DNA of 20,602 nt, from positions 1 to 20,602 of IMG/VR virus record IMGVR_UViG_3300046009_003930. The stretch is one strand, 5' to 3'. Within the stretch, counting starts at the first letter, position 1. Each line of letters begins with the position of its first letter. Below the pieces are notes generated by a model that did not search any database, had not been told where the DNA came from, and saw only the letters and a program-made list of their open reading frames with translations. Positions 8,701-14,788 of this stretch are shown piece by piece. The DNA is from a virus. Made by a program: the position numbers and the translations under genes.

Positions 8701-8933
8701 AAGTCAACCAGCATTTGTACTAGTTCCGGAGACATATCCAATTTGCTGTGAACAATATCTCCGGTTACAACTGCTATACTGTTTTTAGTACAATGTGTTT
8801 CTATGTAATCAAACATGTTTGCAAATACTTGTCGATATTCTCCATGACGTTTCAATGTTCTAATATGTATATCAGAAACATGAAATATTTTATCGATTTT
8901 ATCAATTCCACAATCGATGTGTGTTATGCCCAT
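5787..8933 (-). CDS. Fused Mre11/SbcD-Rad50/SbcC recombination protein (T4 gp47-gp46 equivalent), 1048 aa
   Basis: The N-terminal third is a calcineurin-type nuclease: SDIH (D21, H23), GDIVHSK (D59), GNHD (N92-H93-D94), ALHHGA and LLGDIHKP (D196, H198; most SbcD/Mre11 have GHIH). About residue 370 onward is a Rad50/SbcC ATPase: Walker A AANTSGKSS with K412, a long Glu/Gln/Lys-rich coiled coil (about 560-900) with a zinc-hook CKYC at 722-725, a signature-like LTSGMERF (957-964), Walker B IAIDEGFG (D989, E990) and an IIISH switch. In T4 the two subunits are separate proteins that resect DNA ends for recombination-dependent replication and degrade host DNA; here they form one chain with no stop or frameshift between. 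The start overlaps the primase stop by 10 nt, implying translational coupling. All catalytic parts seem present, with an Ala for the first Walker A Gly. Confidence 0.93.
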   Translation of the reverse strand: MGITHIDCGIDKIDKIFHVSDIHIRTLKRHGEYRQVFANMFDYIETHCTKNSIAVVTGDIVHSKLDMSPELVQMLVDFFNGFTIPTIVILGNHDMNLNNMHRVDAVSPVLDVIRNPNIHFIKENGLFELGGVTWNHMAVDKSPVDYVMAKDFDADYKIALHHGAVNTAKTDIGYQISNEHVTTALFAGHDITLLGDIHKPAQFLDDERTIAYPGSLIQQNHGEALDHGILVWDLETRSAEFAQIHNDYGYVTLETQSDKIVSHPHRMPVKPRIRIKFNGTTAADMKKLIATIRKKYDVQDITIQRTIEHATAAASSGLAIGNVRDVEYQNILLTDYIDTNYPQATAEEIDAIRHINRTINSKLPAVESIRHTTWHPISFEFDNMFSYGEGNVLNFENLSNVCGLFAANTSGKSSLLDAITYTIFDKCSKTGKANEVLNNKKTWFRGLFRFEMNGIVYTIERRGTQNKKKESHVKVDVDFYTDADNLNGEERSETNKNIRRYLGTYDDFILTAFSLQADNNNFIEKSQKERKDLLSQFLDITVFEQLYQLASDEIKETAGRLKDYKKTDFAEIIITADTIISDNQENINELEIQEDALQEQRNALQERIVSLIETKMPTSYNGPDNEQLKKQEQGLVQLIESIQQDIETAESDLEILVANIDTHETELSEYDITDIDSKTKLYHAKTFSVNTQLQKLRQQQERVNAKQEKINHLTDHEYDPECKYCTSNVFVQNAIEAQNTIESDRDILKRIQEQIVTLNSEIAILEPVFRKTEQLNSLRNTIATEKITAERNELQLQILESDLQTRESELEMVIERQESFRKNETAIKHNSNVNQLIDTCKHDITDISNQIKTIQTQIKNMYGAIEVAKTKKQTAMQQLERYQQLETEYKAYEYYLESVKRDGIPYELVTKALPKIEAEINNVLNQIVDFNMVMNTDGKNINGYIIYDEDNYWPLELTSGMERFISSLAIRIALINVSALPRPNFIAIDEGFGTLDSTHISSLVNLFDYVRTKFDFSIIISHVDSMRDMVDSLIEVNKINNYSYVYHI
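7115..7150 (-). repeat. Short direct repeat encoding duplicated coiled-coil heptads
   Basis: GTTCTTGCAATGCAT occurs at 7115-7129 and again at 7136-7150, 21 bp apart, exactly seven codons. It encodes DALQEQRNALQER, so it looks like a heptad duplication within the Rad50-type coiled coil. Confidence 0.7.
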
Positions 8934-9868
8934 ATTAATCCCATTCTCAATTCCATTAGTCGTTCAAATGTCAATACTTCAACATCCGCTAATATATTTG
9001 TAATTTTTTTAAATCCTAATTCTGATGCATCTTCATTTTCTAGTTCAACGAAATATACATTTAATCCTTCACCCATGAAACGTTCTGCAATTTGAATTGC
9101 ATTTTTTAATGCATCCGCATCTAGGCAAATGTATATATTTTTAACATGTTCTTGAATAATTTTCTTTTGCAATGCCGGTTGTATTATTTTTCCAAACAAT
9201 GGAATAGCATTGCGTTTAATTGCAATTGCATCAAATGAACCTTCGCATAAAATAATTGGTTCAGACCAATTTACAAACATTTCAAAACCAATAATATCTT
9301 TAGAAATTTTTGGATTTTTATGTTTAAATTTATCGCTTTTATAATATGCTCGGCTAACAAAATAATTTAATTGGCCATCACAATCATAACTAGGTATAAT
9401 TATTTTTCCGGAATACTCGCCTGTTTCGCAATATCCAATTCTGTATTTAATAATATCAAATATCGTAATGTTACGAGTTGTTAAATAATGAATTGCATTT
9501 TTATAATCCGGTGTAGATTTTTTAATCCATAATGGACGATAATCTTGTGGCAATTGAATTGTTTGATTTATTTTTGTTTCTTTAGTATCGACACGATATC
9601 GTGCTGATTCAATTATACGATTTAATTGTTCGAAACGTTCTTTAGGTAAATTTAATTGTTTGAATAACGAAGATATACTTCGGCCTTTTTTGTCTGATAT
9701 CCAACAATGCCAAGCATTTTCGCCGGAACTTGTTGTATTGATATCAATTTCTAATTTTGGCTTGTAATGAGATTGAAATGGAGAAAAAAACGCAATATTA
9801 TTTCCTGAGGTTGATTTACCTTTGCCTAATATTGATTCTAGTAATTGAAGTAATTTAAGATTCTTCAT
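8924..9868 (-). CDS. DNA primase, T4 gp61/DnaG-like with Toprim domain, 314 aa
   Basis: The Toprim core is clear: IILCEGSFDAIAIKR (E209, D213) and YICLDADA (D250, D252), preceded by a DnaG-type core segment GKIIIPSYDCDGQLNYFVSR. The N-terminus keeps the outline of a primase zinc domain (SPFQSHYKPKLEIDI, then WHCWISDKKGRSISSLFK) but the usual CPFH and CxxC ligands are replaced, so it probably does not bind zinc in the standard way. At 314 aa it is close to T4 gp61 and much shorter than bacterial DnaG, and has no helicase fusion. It would make RNA primers at the fork with a separate helicase not in the window. Upstream is the 203-nt AT-rich gap; its 3' end overlaps the SbcD-SbcC start by 10 nt, pairing replication and recombination genes. 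No Shine-Dalgarno precedes the ATG. The start was chosen because stop-rich AT sequence lies directly upstream. Confidence 0.9.
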   Translation of the reverse strand: MKNLKLLQLLESILGKGKSTSGNNIAFFSPFQSHYKPKLEIDINTTSSGENAWHCWISDKKGRSISSLFKQLNLPKERFEQLNRIIESARYRVDTKETKINQTIQLPQDYRPLWIKKSTPDYKNAIHYLTTRNITIFDIIKYRIGYCETGEYSGKIIIPSYDCDGQLNYFVSRAYYKSDKFKHKNPKISKDIIGFEMFVNWSEPIILCEGSFDAIAIKRNAIPLFGKIIQPALQKKIIQEHVKNIYICLDADALKNAIQIAERFMGEGLNVYFVELENEDASELGFKKITNILADVEVLTFERLMELRMGLIWA

Positions 9869-10071
9869 ATTAATATAATATTGAATTTCTGTAAGATATC
9901 CAAATTAATTATTAATATAAAATAAATAATATTAATATAATATATTGTTTGATACATACATTAACATTCCTAATCAAACGATCGAATTAATAAATAATTC
10001 AATCTATTAATTAAATAAATTTCATTAATATTTCATGAATATATTAAAAATAATTGTAACTTCCAACCTTT
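9869..10071. other. 203-nt noncoding region of about 86% A+T between endonuclease I and primase genes
   Basis: This is the longest gene-free stretch here, with 29 G or C bases by hand count. It contains repeated TTAATATTAATATAAT-like runs near 9869-9945, an inverted repeat GTTTGAT/ATCAAAC (9947-9953 and 9973-9979, 19-nt loop) and a small one GAATTA/TAATTC (9984-9989 and 9995-10000). It lacks the ATATTTATAT motif found in most other gaps. Candidate roles are an early or middle promoter for primase, an easily melted replication origin, or a transcription boundary. None can be proven by eye. Confidence 0.5.
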
Positions 10072-10551
10072 TCAAAAGAATTTTTTAATAACGTTCGGAG
10101 ATTCTCCAGTTTTAACACATTCTGTTAACCATTCTGCAGGAATATCTCGTTTTGCTACATGTTTAATACCTAGTTTATAAGCATAAGCTTCATATGTAGT
10201 ATTACTGCCTTTTGATATTTTTTGTGTAGGAGTTTGAAATACTAATCGAATATCGACGCCAGGATTTGATTGTAAAACATGTTTCATTTTTAAACGATCG
10301 GCACTAGTCCATCGTCCTTTTGTTTCGATATACATGAAATTACCGTCTTTTTTAGTAAAAACAAAGTCCGGTGTATATTTTGCTTTACGTTCCGGTACTA
10401 TATAATTTATAATTTCTGTTTCATAATTCAAATCGTATTCAGTACTTTTTATCCATTCAGCAACTGTATGTTCTAATCCTGATTTATAACCGTATTTTAA
10501 TGCTGCAGCTCGTTTTGCGTTGCCGGCACTGTGAAAATGATTTTTTTTCAT
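10072..10551 (-). CDS. T7-type endonuclease I (Holliday-junction resolvase), 159 aa
   Basis: It aligns closely with T7 gp3 by eye: SGLE (E27), KYTPDF (D62), YIETKGRW (E76, K78), SADRLKM, PGVDIRLVF, TQKISKGSNTTYEAYAYKLGIKHV and IPAEWLTE. E27, D62, E76 and K78 correspond to the T7 active-site residues E20, D55, E65 and K67, so the PD-(D/E)XK nuclease should be active. In T7 it is a domain-swapped homodimer that resolves four-way junctions and debranches DNA before packaging. T4-like phages normally use endonuclease VII (gp49) for this job, so this may replace it. The ATG overlaps the stop of the upstream 661-aa gene as ATGA, implying coupled translation with a presumed virion protein. No obvious Shine-Dalgarno precedes it, which suits coupling. 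Confidence 0.95.
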   Translation of the reverse strand: MKKNHFHSAGNAKRAAALKYGYKSGLEHTVAEWIKSTEYDLNYETEIINYIVPERKAKYTPDFVFTKKDGNFMYIETKGRWTSADRLKMKHVLQSNPGVDIRLVFQTPTQKISKGSNTTYEAYAYKLGIKHVAKRDIPAEWLTECVKTGESPNVIKKFF

Positions 10552-12533
10552 GAGAGTTGAAACTGTTCTTTTGGTGTTCCAAATAATTTAGTGTTATACA
10601 TATTTTCAAATTTCTTTAAAATATCAGAATCTGTATATCGTAAACGCAATGGTATACTTTTATCGTTTTCATCGTATTGATAATCGTTAAATATGTTATT
10701 ATTTAATCGGTTTCGAAGTATTTGAGTTGTGGAGTGATCAAAATCTAACCAATCACCGCCATCTCCTGTAAATATATCATCTAAACGTTTTATAACAGAT
10801 GGAGTGTTTGTAGCTTGCGCACGTAAATATTCAACTGTTGTAGCAGATCTGCCGTTTCTAGAAATAACATAATTAACTATTCGTAAACTGTTTGGTTTAG
10901 TTATTCGTCCAAAATATTTAGAATTTGCAAATCGCATAATCATATCACAATATGCAGTTTTTAATACAGCATCATTTCCGCCATTTCCAATTAAACGTTT
11001 TGTAATTAATTTGTATATGTATTCTTCTGGCCAATCTCCGTTTTCTAAAGTATGTTTTGTAATTGCTTCAAAGAAAAATATTCCATTAACTATTAATGAT
11101 TCTATATATTTACGTTTTGCTTTTTGTTTTTTTGCAGCAGCTTCTGCATCTTGTGTTTGTTTTGTTTTATCAGTTGTAGGTATTTTATCAGTTGTAGGTG
11201 TAGTAGTTTTCTTTTTTGTGTCACTAGGTGGTGTTTGTTGTGTGTTTATTTTACGTACTGAATTTTCAGCGCGATCAGTGTCAAAATCATCAAATTGTTC
11301 GCGTATAGATTTATACTTACTAAATCTATCTTCTTTTAAAAGTTCTTTATTATATAAAAATTCTACAAACTCCGGTTCAATGACATTACCATCCATATTT
11401 TTAAAATAGTTTCCAGCTGAGTCTTTAAGTCCTCCTTTTAAAAATGCAATTAAAGATCGAGTTAAATCACTGTAATTTCCTTTCATGTTTCGTACATTAG
11501 TAAAATTTTTAACATAAGGGTTGTCTTTTTGTGGGGATATCGATAGTGTTGCCTTAAGCTTATCTTGCAATTTTTTTAATTCCGCATTATTTCGCATTCC
11601 GTACGTAAACCCAGTTGCAGGCGTATTTATCGTTCTTGTATTTTGCGTAATCACTGGCTTATTTGCAATCAATTCACGTGTACATATATTCGCAAATTGT
11701 TTAATTTCATCCGGATGTTTAAACTCATATTTAGAATTACGTAATCGATATGCAGTTCGTGCAGTTAATTCATCGTAATTACCAGTTACATCTATGTTAT
11801 TTTCAATTTGAAATTGTTGAATTGCTCCTTTTAAATCACATCCAAATACGTTATCACCAGGTACGTCATAACCTAACTCTTTTAAACCAAAATATGCATA
11901 TAAATTTCGTACTACCGAATTCGTTTGACCAAATGTTACTTGTGTTAATGGAGCTGCTGTTAACGTAATTGGTTCTGTATCAATTGACTTATTTTTTGTC
12001 CATTCAACAAAATTAACTTTTTCAATATCAAATACCATTGCACCTGCACCACCGCGTAATGTATCTACATATCCAGACATTTTGTTTGTTATAGTTTTTG
12101 GAAGCAATTTCGTTTGAATATAAACGGCAATTGAATAATATTTTGCAAATAAACGTTGTTCTTTAGGTTTGCGTCTATCATCAGTTTTTAAATCCGTAGT
12201 AATTACCCAAACATAATCTGGCGATGTCATAGGTAAATACGTGCCACGTAATCCGTTAAGTTTTAAAATAACATCGGTTTGAAATTCATTAGGAGTAATT
12301 ACGCGACTTTTTTTACCGGTAGTTGGGTCTTCATCTCGTAACCCGAATCTAGATAACGTTACCCGAAACCCATCAAATGTATTAAAGTTGGCTTTATCTC
12401 GACTTATATTTAATGGTTTACGTATATTGTTTGAAATCATCTGATCATCACCAGGTTGTAATACTTCTTGGCCTAACGTAATGTTTTCTTCCGTTAACAC
12501 GTTTTTAATTATTTGTTCTAATATTCTATTCAT
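10548..12533 (-). CDS. Probable virion-associated protein with peptidoglycan-binding-like domain, 661 aa
   Basis: I do not recognise the whole protein. Residues 206-264 (YFGLKELGYDVPGDNVFG, then LKGAIQQFQIENNIDVTG and ELTARTAYRL) match the three-helix PG_binding_1 pattern, where G/D-x-FG and QxxxGLxxTG-like motifs bind cell-wall peptides. No lytic catalytic domain is evident. About 430-480 is a Thr/Pro/Lys-rich linker with a DNA-level tandem repeat, leading into a charged helix and a conserved-looking C-terminal region with GDGGDWLDFDHS. The N-terminus MNRILEQIIKNVLTEEN resembles a T4 capsid- or core-targeting leader ending in an LxE prohead-protease-like site (residues 13-15). It follows the mini-kinase gene by 26 nt, with a promoter-like motif between, and is coupled to endonuclease I. 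A virion protein acting at the cell wall during entry or assembly is an inference. Confidence 0.75.
   Translation of the reverse strand: MNRILEQIIKNVLTEENITLGQEVLQPGDDQMISNNIRKPLNISRDKANFNTFDGFRVTLSRFGLRDEDPTTGKKSRVITPNEFQTDVILKLNGLRGTYLPMTSPDYVWVITTDLKTDDRRKPKEQRLFAKYYSIAVYIQTKLLPKTITNKMSGYVDTLRGGAGAMVFDIEKVNFVEWTKNKSIDTEPITLTAAPLTQVTFGQTNSVVRNLYAYFGLKELGYDVPGDNVFGCDLKGAIQQFQIENNIDVTGNYDELTARTAYRLRNSKYEFKHPDEIKQFANICTRELIANKPVITQNTRTINTPATGFTYGMRNNAELKKLQDKLKATLSISPQKDNPYVKNFTNVRNMKGNYSDLTRSLIAFLKGGLKDSAGNYFKNMDGNVIEPEFVEFLYNKELLKEDRFSKYKSIREQFDDFDTDRAENSVRKINTQQTPPSDTKKKTTTPTTDKIPTTDKTKQTQDAEAAAKKQKAKRKYIESLIVNGIFFFEAITKHTLENGDWPEEYIYKLITKRLIGNGGNDAVLKTAYCDMIMRFANSKYFGRITKPNSLRIVNYVISRNGRSATTVEYLRAQATNTPSVIKRLDDIFTGDGGDWLDFDHSTTQILRNRLNNNIFNDYQYDENDKSIPLRLRYTDSDILKKFENMYNTKLFGTPKEQFQLS
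11165..11199 (-). repeat. Tandem 17-bp repeat in the Thr/Pro-rich linker of the 661-aa protein
   Basis: TTTTATCAGTTGTAGGT occurs at 11165-11181 and 11183-11199, an 18-bp period. It encodes two TTDK units (PTTDKI, PTTDKT) in a disordered linker, so slippage would change its length in frame. Confidence 0.75.
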
Positions 12534-12547
12534 TGGGTTTCCATTTT

Positions 12548-12557
12548 ATATAAATAT
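12548..12557 (-). promoter_or_regulatory. Promoter-like ATATTTATAT motif upstream of the 661-aa gene
   Basis: The motif sits in the 26-nt gap after the mini-kinase stop and ends 14 nt before the ATG at 12533. The coding strand reads ATATTTATATAAAATGG, nearly identical out to 14 bases to the copy before the NMNAT-ligase gene. Promoter role inferred. Confidence 0.55.
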
Positions 12558-12559
12558 TG

Positions 12560-13105
12560 TTACCAATCAATCATGACTAAATTTCCATTCCATAACATAA
12601 CGTTGTTTGAATTGAAATCTAAATCTAAATCCAATTCTTCAATACCGGTTTTTTCTATATCATTTTGCAAAGCGCGCATAAAATTTATCAATTTAACATC
12701 GGTATCACGTGCCCCATCATTATCTAGATAATCAAATATAGAAACTTCGCCGCCTTTTGCACGTGCATATTCTGCAAATCGTTTCATGAATTTATCAATT
12801 TTTATTTTGTATTGGTCAGGCAATGGTTCAGCATTTGCCATAATGTACATGTGTTGTTTATCATCAACATAATATATCGGAATAAATGTTGAATATTCAG
12901 ACCAACGTCCTACTATAATAGACGCAACTTCAAATTCATCTCGTTCTTGTGTAATTTTGAAACAACGATCTTCACCGTTAATTTCATAAACACGTCCATT
13001 ATCACCTGCAGCAATAAATTTAAACTGTTTATTTTTAATTTTATCTAATAAACGAGAAATATCTGAATCAGACAGTTCCATTAATAATTGTTTTAAACGT
13101 ATCAT
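12560..13105 (-). CDS. Protein-kinase-fold mini-protein ending at the DFG-equivalent Asp, 181 aa
   Basis: Kinase-like features are visible in order: a glycine-rich loop AAGDNGRVYEI (residues 32-42), a candidate ATP-anchoring Lys50 in CFKIT, a candidate helix-C Glu57 or Glu59, hinge-like HMYIMANAEPL, and DFNSNNVML (D163, N168), whose D-to-N spacing of five equals the catalytic loop of protein kinases. It ends NLVMIDW, where Asp180 would be the metal-binding DFG Asp, and the stop follows at once. Thus there is no activation segment or later C-lobe, far shorter than normal kinases (about 250 aa). It could be a pseudokinase, a small-molecule phosphotransferase relative or a nucleotide-binding virion protein. 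The N-terminus MIRLKQLLMEL resembles T4 capsid-targeting leaders with an LxE site at 8-10. Its ATG overlaps the stop of the 542-aa structural gene (ATGA), so it is coupled to a tail gene. The fold call is motif-based. Confidence 0.7.
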   Translation of the reverse strand: MIRLKQLLMELSDSDISRLLDKIKNKQFKFIAAGDNGRVYEINGEDRCFKITQERDEFEVASIIVGRWSEYSTFIPIYYVDDKQHMYIMANAEPLPDQYKIKIDKFMKRFAEYARAKGGEVSIFDYLDNDGARDTDVKLINFMRALQNDIEKTGIEELDLDLDFNSNNVMLWNGNLVMIDW

Positions 13106-14730
13106 GATATATTCTTATCTAAATCTATTCTAATTAAAAAATTCATATCAACATCATTGCGTTTACGTATCGGTTGAGCTAATTTTCCAATAGCCAATAA
13201 TTGTCCGGCGTCATCGTATAAACCAATCGTAGTTATATATGGAGCAAAACTGCTTCCACTTGTATATGGATAATATGTTTTGTTATCATCTTGTGTAAGT
13301 GATAAGTTTGTTGACATATTAAAATCGCCAGCATCTAATTTTGTTACGACATTGAATTCATTGATTGTAACTGTGCTACGATAACTTGCCGTATACGGTA
13401 AATTTAAAATATCATTGAAACGATAATCCGGAGTTGATAATATAACTTGACCTTGTTTAGCAAATACGTTTCCTACATGATTAGTTTGTAAAAATGTACC
13501 ACCTTCAGTTCTGTCAGATAAATATCCAATTTCAGATACAGTTAATGCTTTGTTAAATATGCGTATTTCATCAAGTTTACCTTGCAAATTCATTGACGTA
13601 GTGTCAAACCCGCCAATGTATAAATCTGAGTAATTATCAATCCTAGCAGATGCAGTAAAAGGCGAGTCATGATATTGTAATAACGTACTAGATGCCGATG
13701 CGTGTAAAGCCCCATTAACGTACATATGTAATGCACTGCCGGACTTTTGACACAATATATGCGTCCATGTATTAACTGCGACGGACGATGTTATAGTTAG
13801 TTTAAATGTAGTGCTACCTGCTGCTGAAAATATTAATTGATTGCTTCCGCTTAATTCTATCCGGAATGGGTATTGTGGTTGCAAAGAACTAGATGATTTC
13901 GATAATACCAATTCATTTGCAGATGTTGTATTCGCACCGGATATAAAAAATGATACGGCATAATTTACATCGCGAGAATATTCTCCATCTAATTTTGATT
14001 GAATGTACCCCGCACCATCGAATTGTGCACTTTTACCAATACTTGCTGCAGTGCCATTAGTTGTCGAAATTCCGTCAACATATGAAACACCTACGCTGTT
14101 ATACGTGATTCTAGATACATCAAAATATTCATTGAATCCTTCATAATAATTGACACCGGTAACAATTGAACTAGTAAGAAATGCCGTATTATATAAATTT
14201 CCGTAACGATCCGATGAAATATATAATGGCAATATGTTACCTCCATAACTGCTTGTACCATACATACCTAAACCATATACCGTATTATCGTTGTAACTCG
14301 CAGTTAAAGTAAATGATGCTGGTTTTATGCCTTCGCCAACTTTAATCATCGGAAACGATAATATTGATGCTGATTGAAACAAGAATTTTTTTGTTCGATT
14401 CAAATCAGTTGGCCCGAACGTGTTGCATGGCTCGGTTTTTCTTTTATAGAATAAATGATTGATAGAAAAATACGTAATTGTCTGTAACGAATTATCTATA
14501 TTTTTTATATCATTGTATATTAATTCAGTACCTAACGCTGGTAATGTATTTGTATCAGAATAAATTGCAGTTAATGGCATTGCACTACTAGTTGCACTAC
14601 CTGAAATTACGGTCCATGATTTGTAAGATCGGAACGGATTAATTTTAACATCAGACTCACCAATCTTTTTAAAGACTGTTGGAGCTGGTCCTGTATAATT
14701 ATCCTGTTGTTTTATTTTTGATTCTGACAT
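13102..14730 (-). CDS. Tail/baseplate structural protein with LamG-like domain, 542 aa
   Basis: Residues about 235-405 form a concanavalin/LamG-like domain: AQFDGAGYIQSKL, YAVSFFISG, FRIELSGSNQLIF, NTWTHILCQKSG, LHMYVNGALHASAS, LYIGGFD and LDEIRIFNKALTVSEI. This is the typical LamG_3 strand series and often binds carbohydrate. Before it, residues 1-230 are beta-rich with YFSINHLFYKRK. The last ~75 residues (FNMSTNLSLT to YITTIGLYDDAGQLLAIGKL) are homologous by eye to the C-terminus of the 433-aa protein encoded next to it, suggesting a shared attachment or trimerisation module. The gene follows the 433-aa gene across a 58-nt gap with a GC-topped hairpin containing a promoter-like motif, and its stop overlaps the mini-kinase start. 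Probable role: a receptor-binding or fibre-connecting baseplate protein. Confidence 0.75.
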   Translation of the reverse strand: MSESKIKQQDNYTGPAPTVFKKIGESDVKINPFRSYKSWTVISGSATSSAMPLTAIYSDTNTLPALGTELIYNDIKNIDNSLQTITYFSINHLFYKRKTEPCNTFGPTDLNRTKKFLFQSASILSFPMIKVGEGIKPASFTLTASYNDNTVYGLGMYGTSSYGGNILPLYISSDRYGNLYNTAFLTSSIVTGVNYYEGFNEYFDVSRITYNSVGVSYVDGISTTNGTAASIGKSAQFDGAGYIQSKLDGEYSRDVNYAVSFFISGANTTSANELVLSKSSSSLQPQYPFRIELSGSNQLIFSAAGSTTFKLTITSSVAVNTWTHILCQKSGSALHMYVNGALHASASSTLLQYHDSPFTASARIDNYSDLYIGGFDTTSMNLQGKLDEIRIFNKALTVSEIGYLSDRTEGGTFLQTNHVGNVFAKQGQVILSTPDYRFNDILNLPYTASYRSTVTINEFNVVTKLDAGDFNMSTNLSLTQDDNKTYYPYTSGSSFAPYITTIGLYDDAGQLLAIGKLAQPIRKRNDVDMNFLIRIDLDKNIS

Positions 14731-14742
14731 GGTTAGTAAAAT

Positions 14743-14770
14743 CCCCGTTATACATATAAATATAACGGGG
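14743..14770 (-). promoter_or_regulatory. 10-bp hairpin enclosing the ATATTTATAT promoter-like motif
   Basis: CCCCGTTATA (14743-14752) pairs perfectly with TATAACGGGG (14761-14770) around an 8-nt loop, the strongest stem I found in the window. The 10-bp motif core (14754-14763) spans the loop and the start of one arm. On the minus strand ATTTT follows the stem, so it could act as a weak intrinsic terminator for read-through from the 433-aa gene. Alternatively it could hide the leader of the 542-aa gene in longer transcripts while a late transcript starting inside it stays open. Confidence 0.6.
14754..14763 (-). promoter_or_regulatory. Promoter-like ATATTTATAT motif upstream of the 542-aa gene
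   Basis: Identical 10-bp core to the other intergenic copies, ending 23 nt before the ATG at 14730. It lies within the hairpin at 14743-14770. Promoter role inferred. Confidence 0.5.
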
Positions 14771-14788
14771 CTTAATTACTGGTATTTT

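Noticed and set aside
8748-9095. 115-codon plus-strand frame spanning the primase and SbcD-SbcC junction
   Set aside because: Antisense to two well-supported genes and without any family resemblance.
9869-10071. CRISPR array or tRNA gene in the AT-rich gap
   Set aside because: The repeated units are short, irregular and unspaced, and no cloverleaf or CCA-like end is present.
11011-11409. 132-codon plus-strand frame with hydrophobic stretches that might look like membrane segments
   Set aside because: It is the complement of the Thr/Lys-rich linker of the 661-aa protein, which creates Val/Phe-rich antisense codons.
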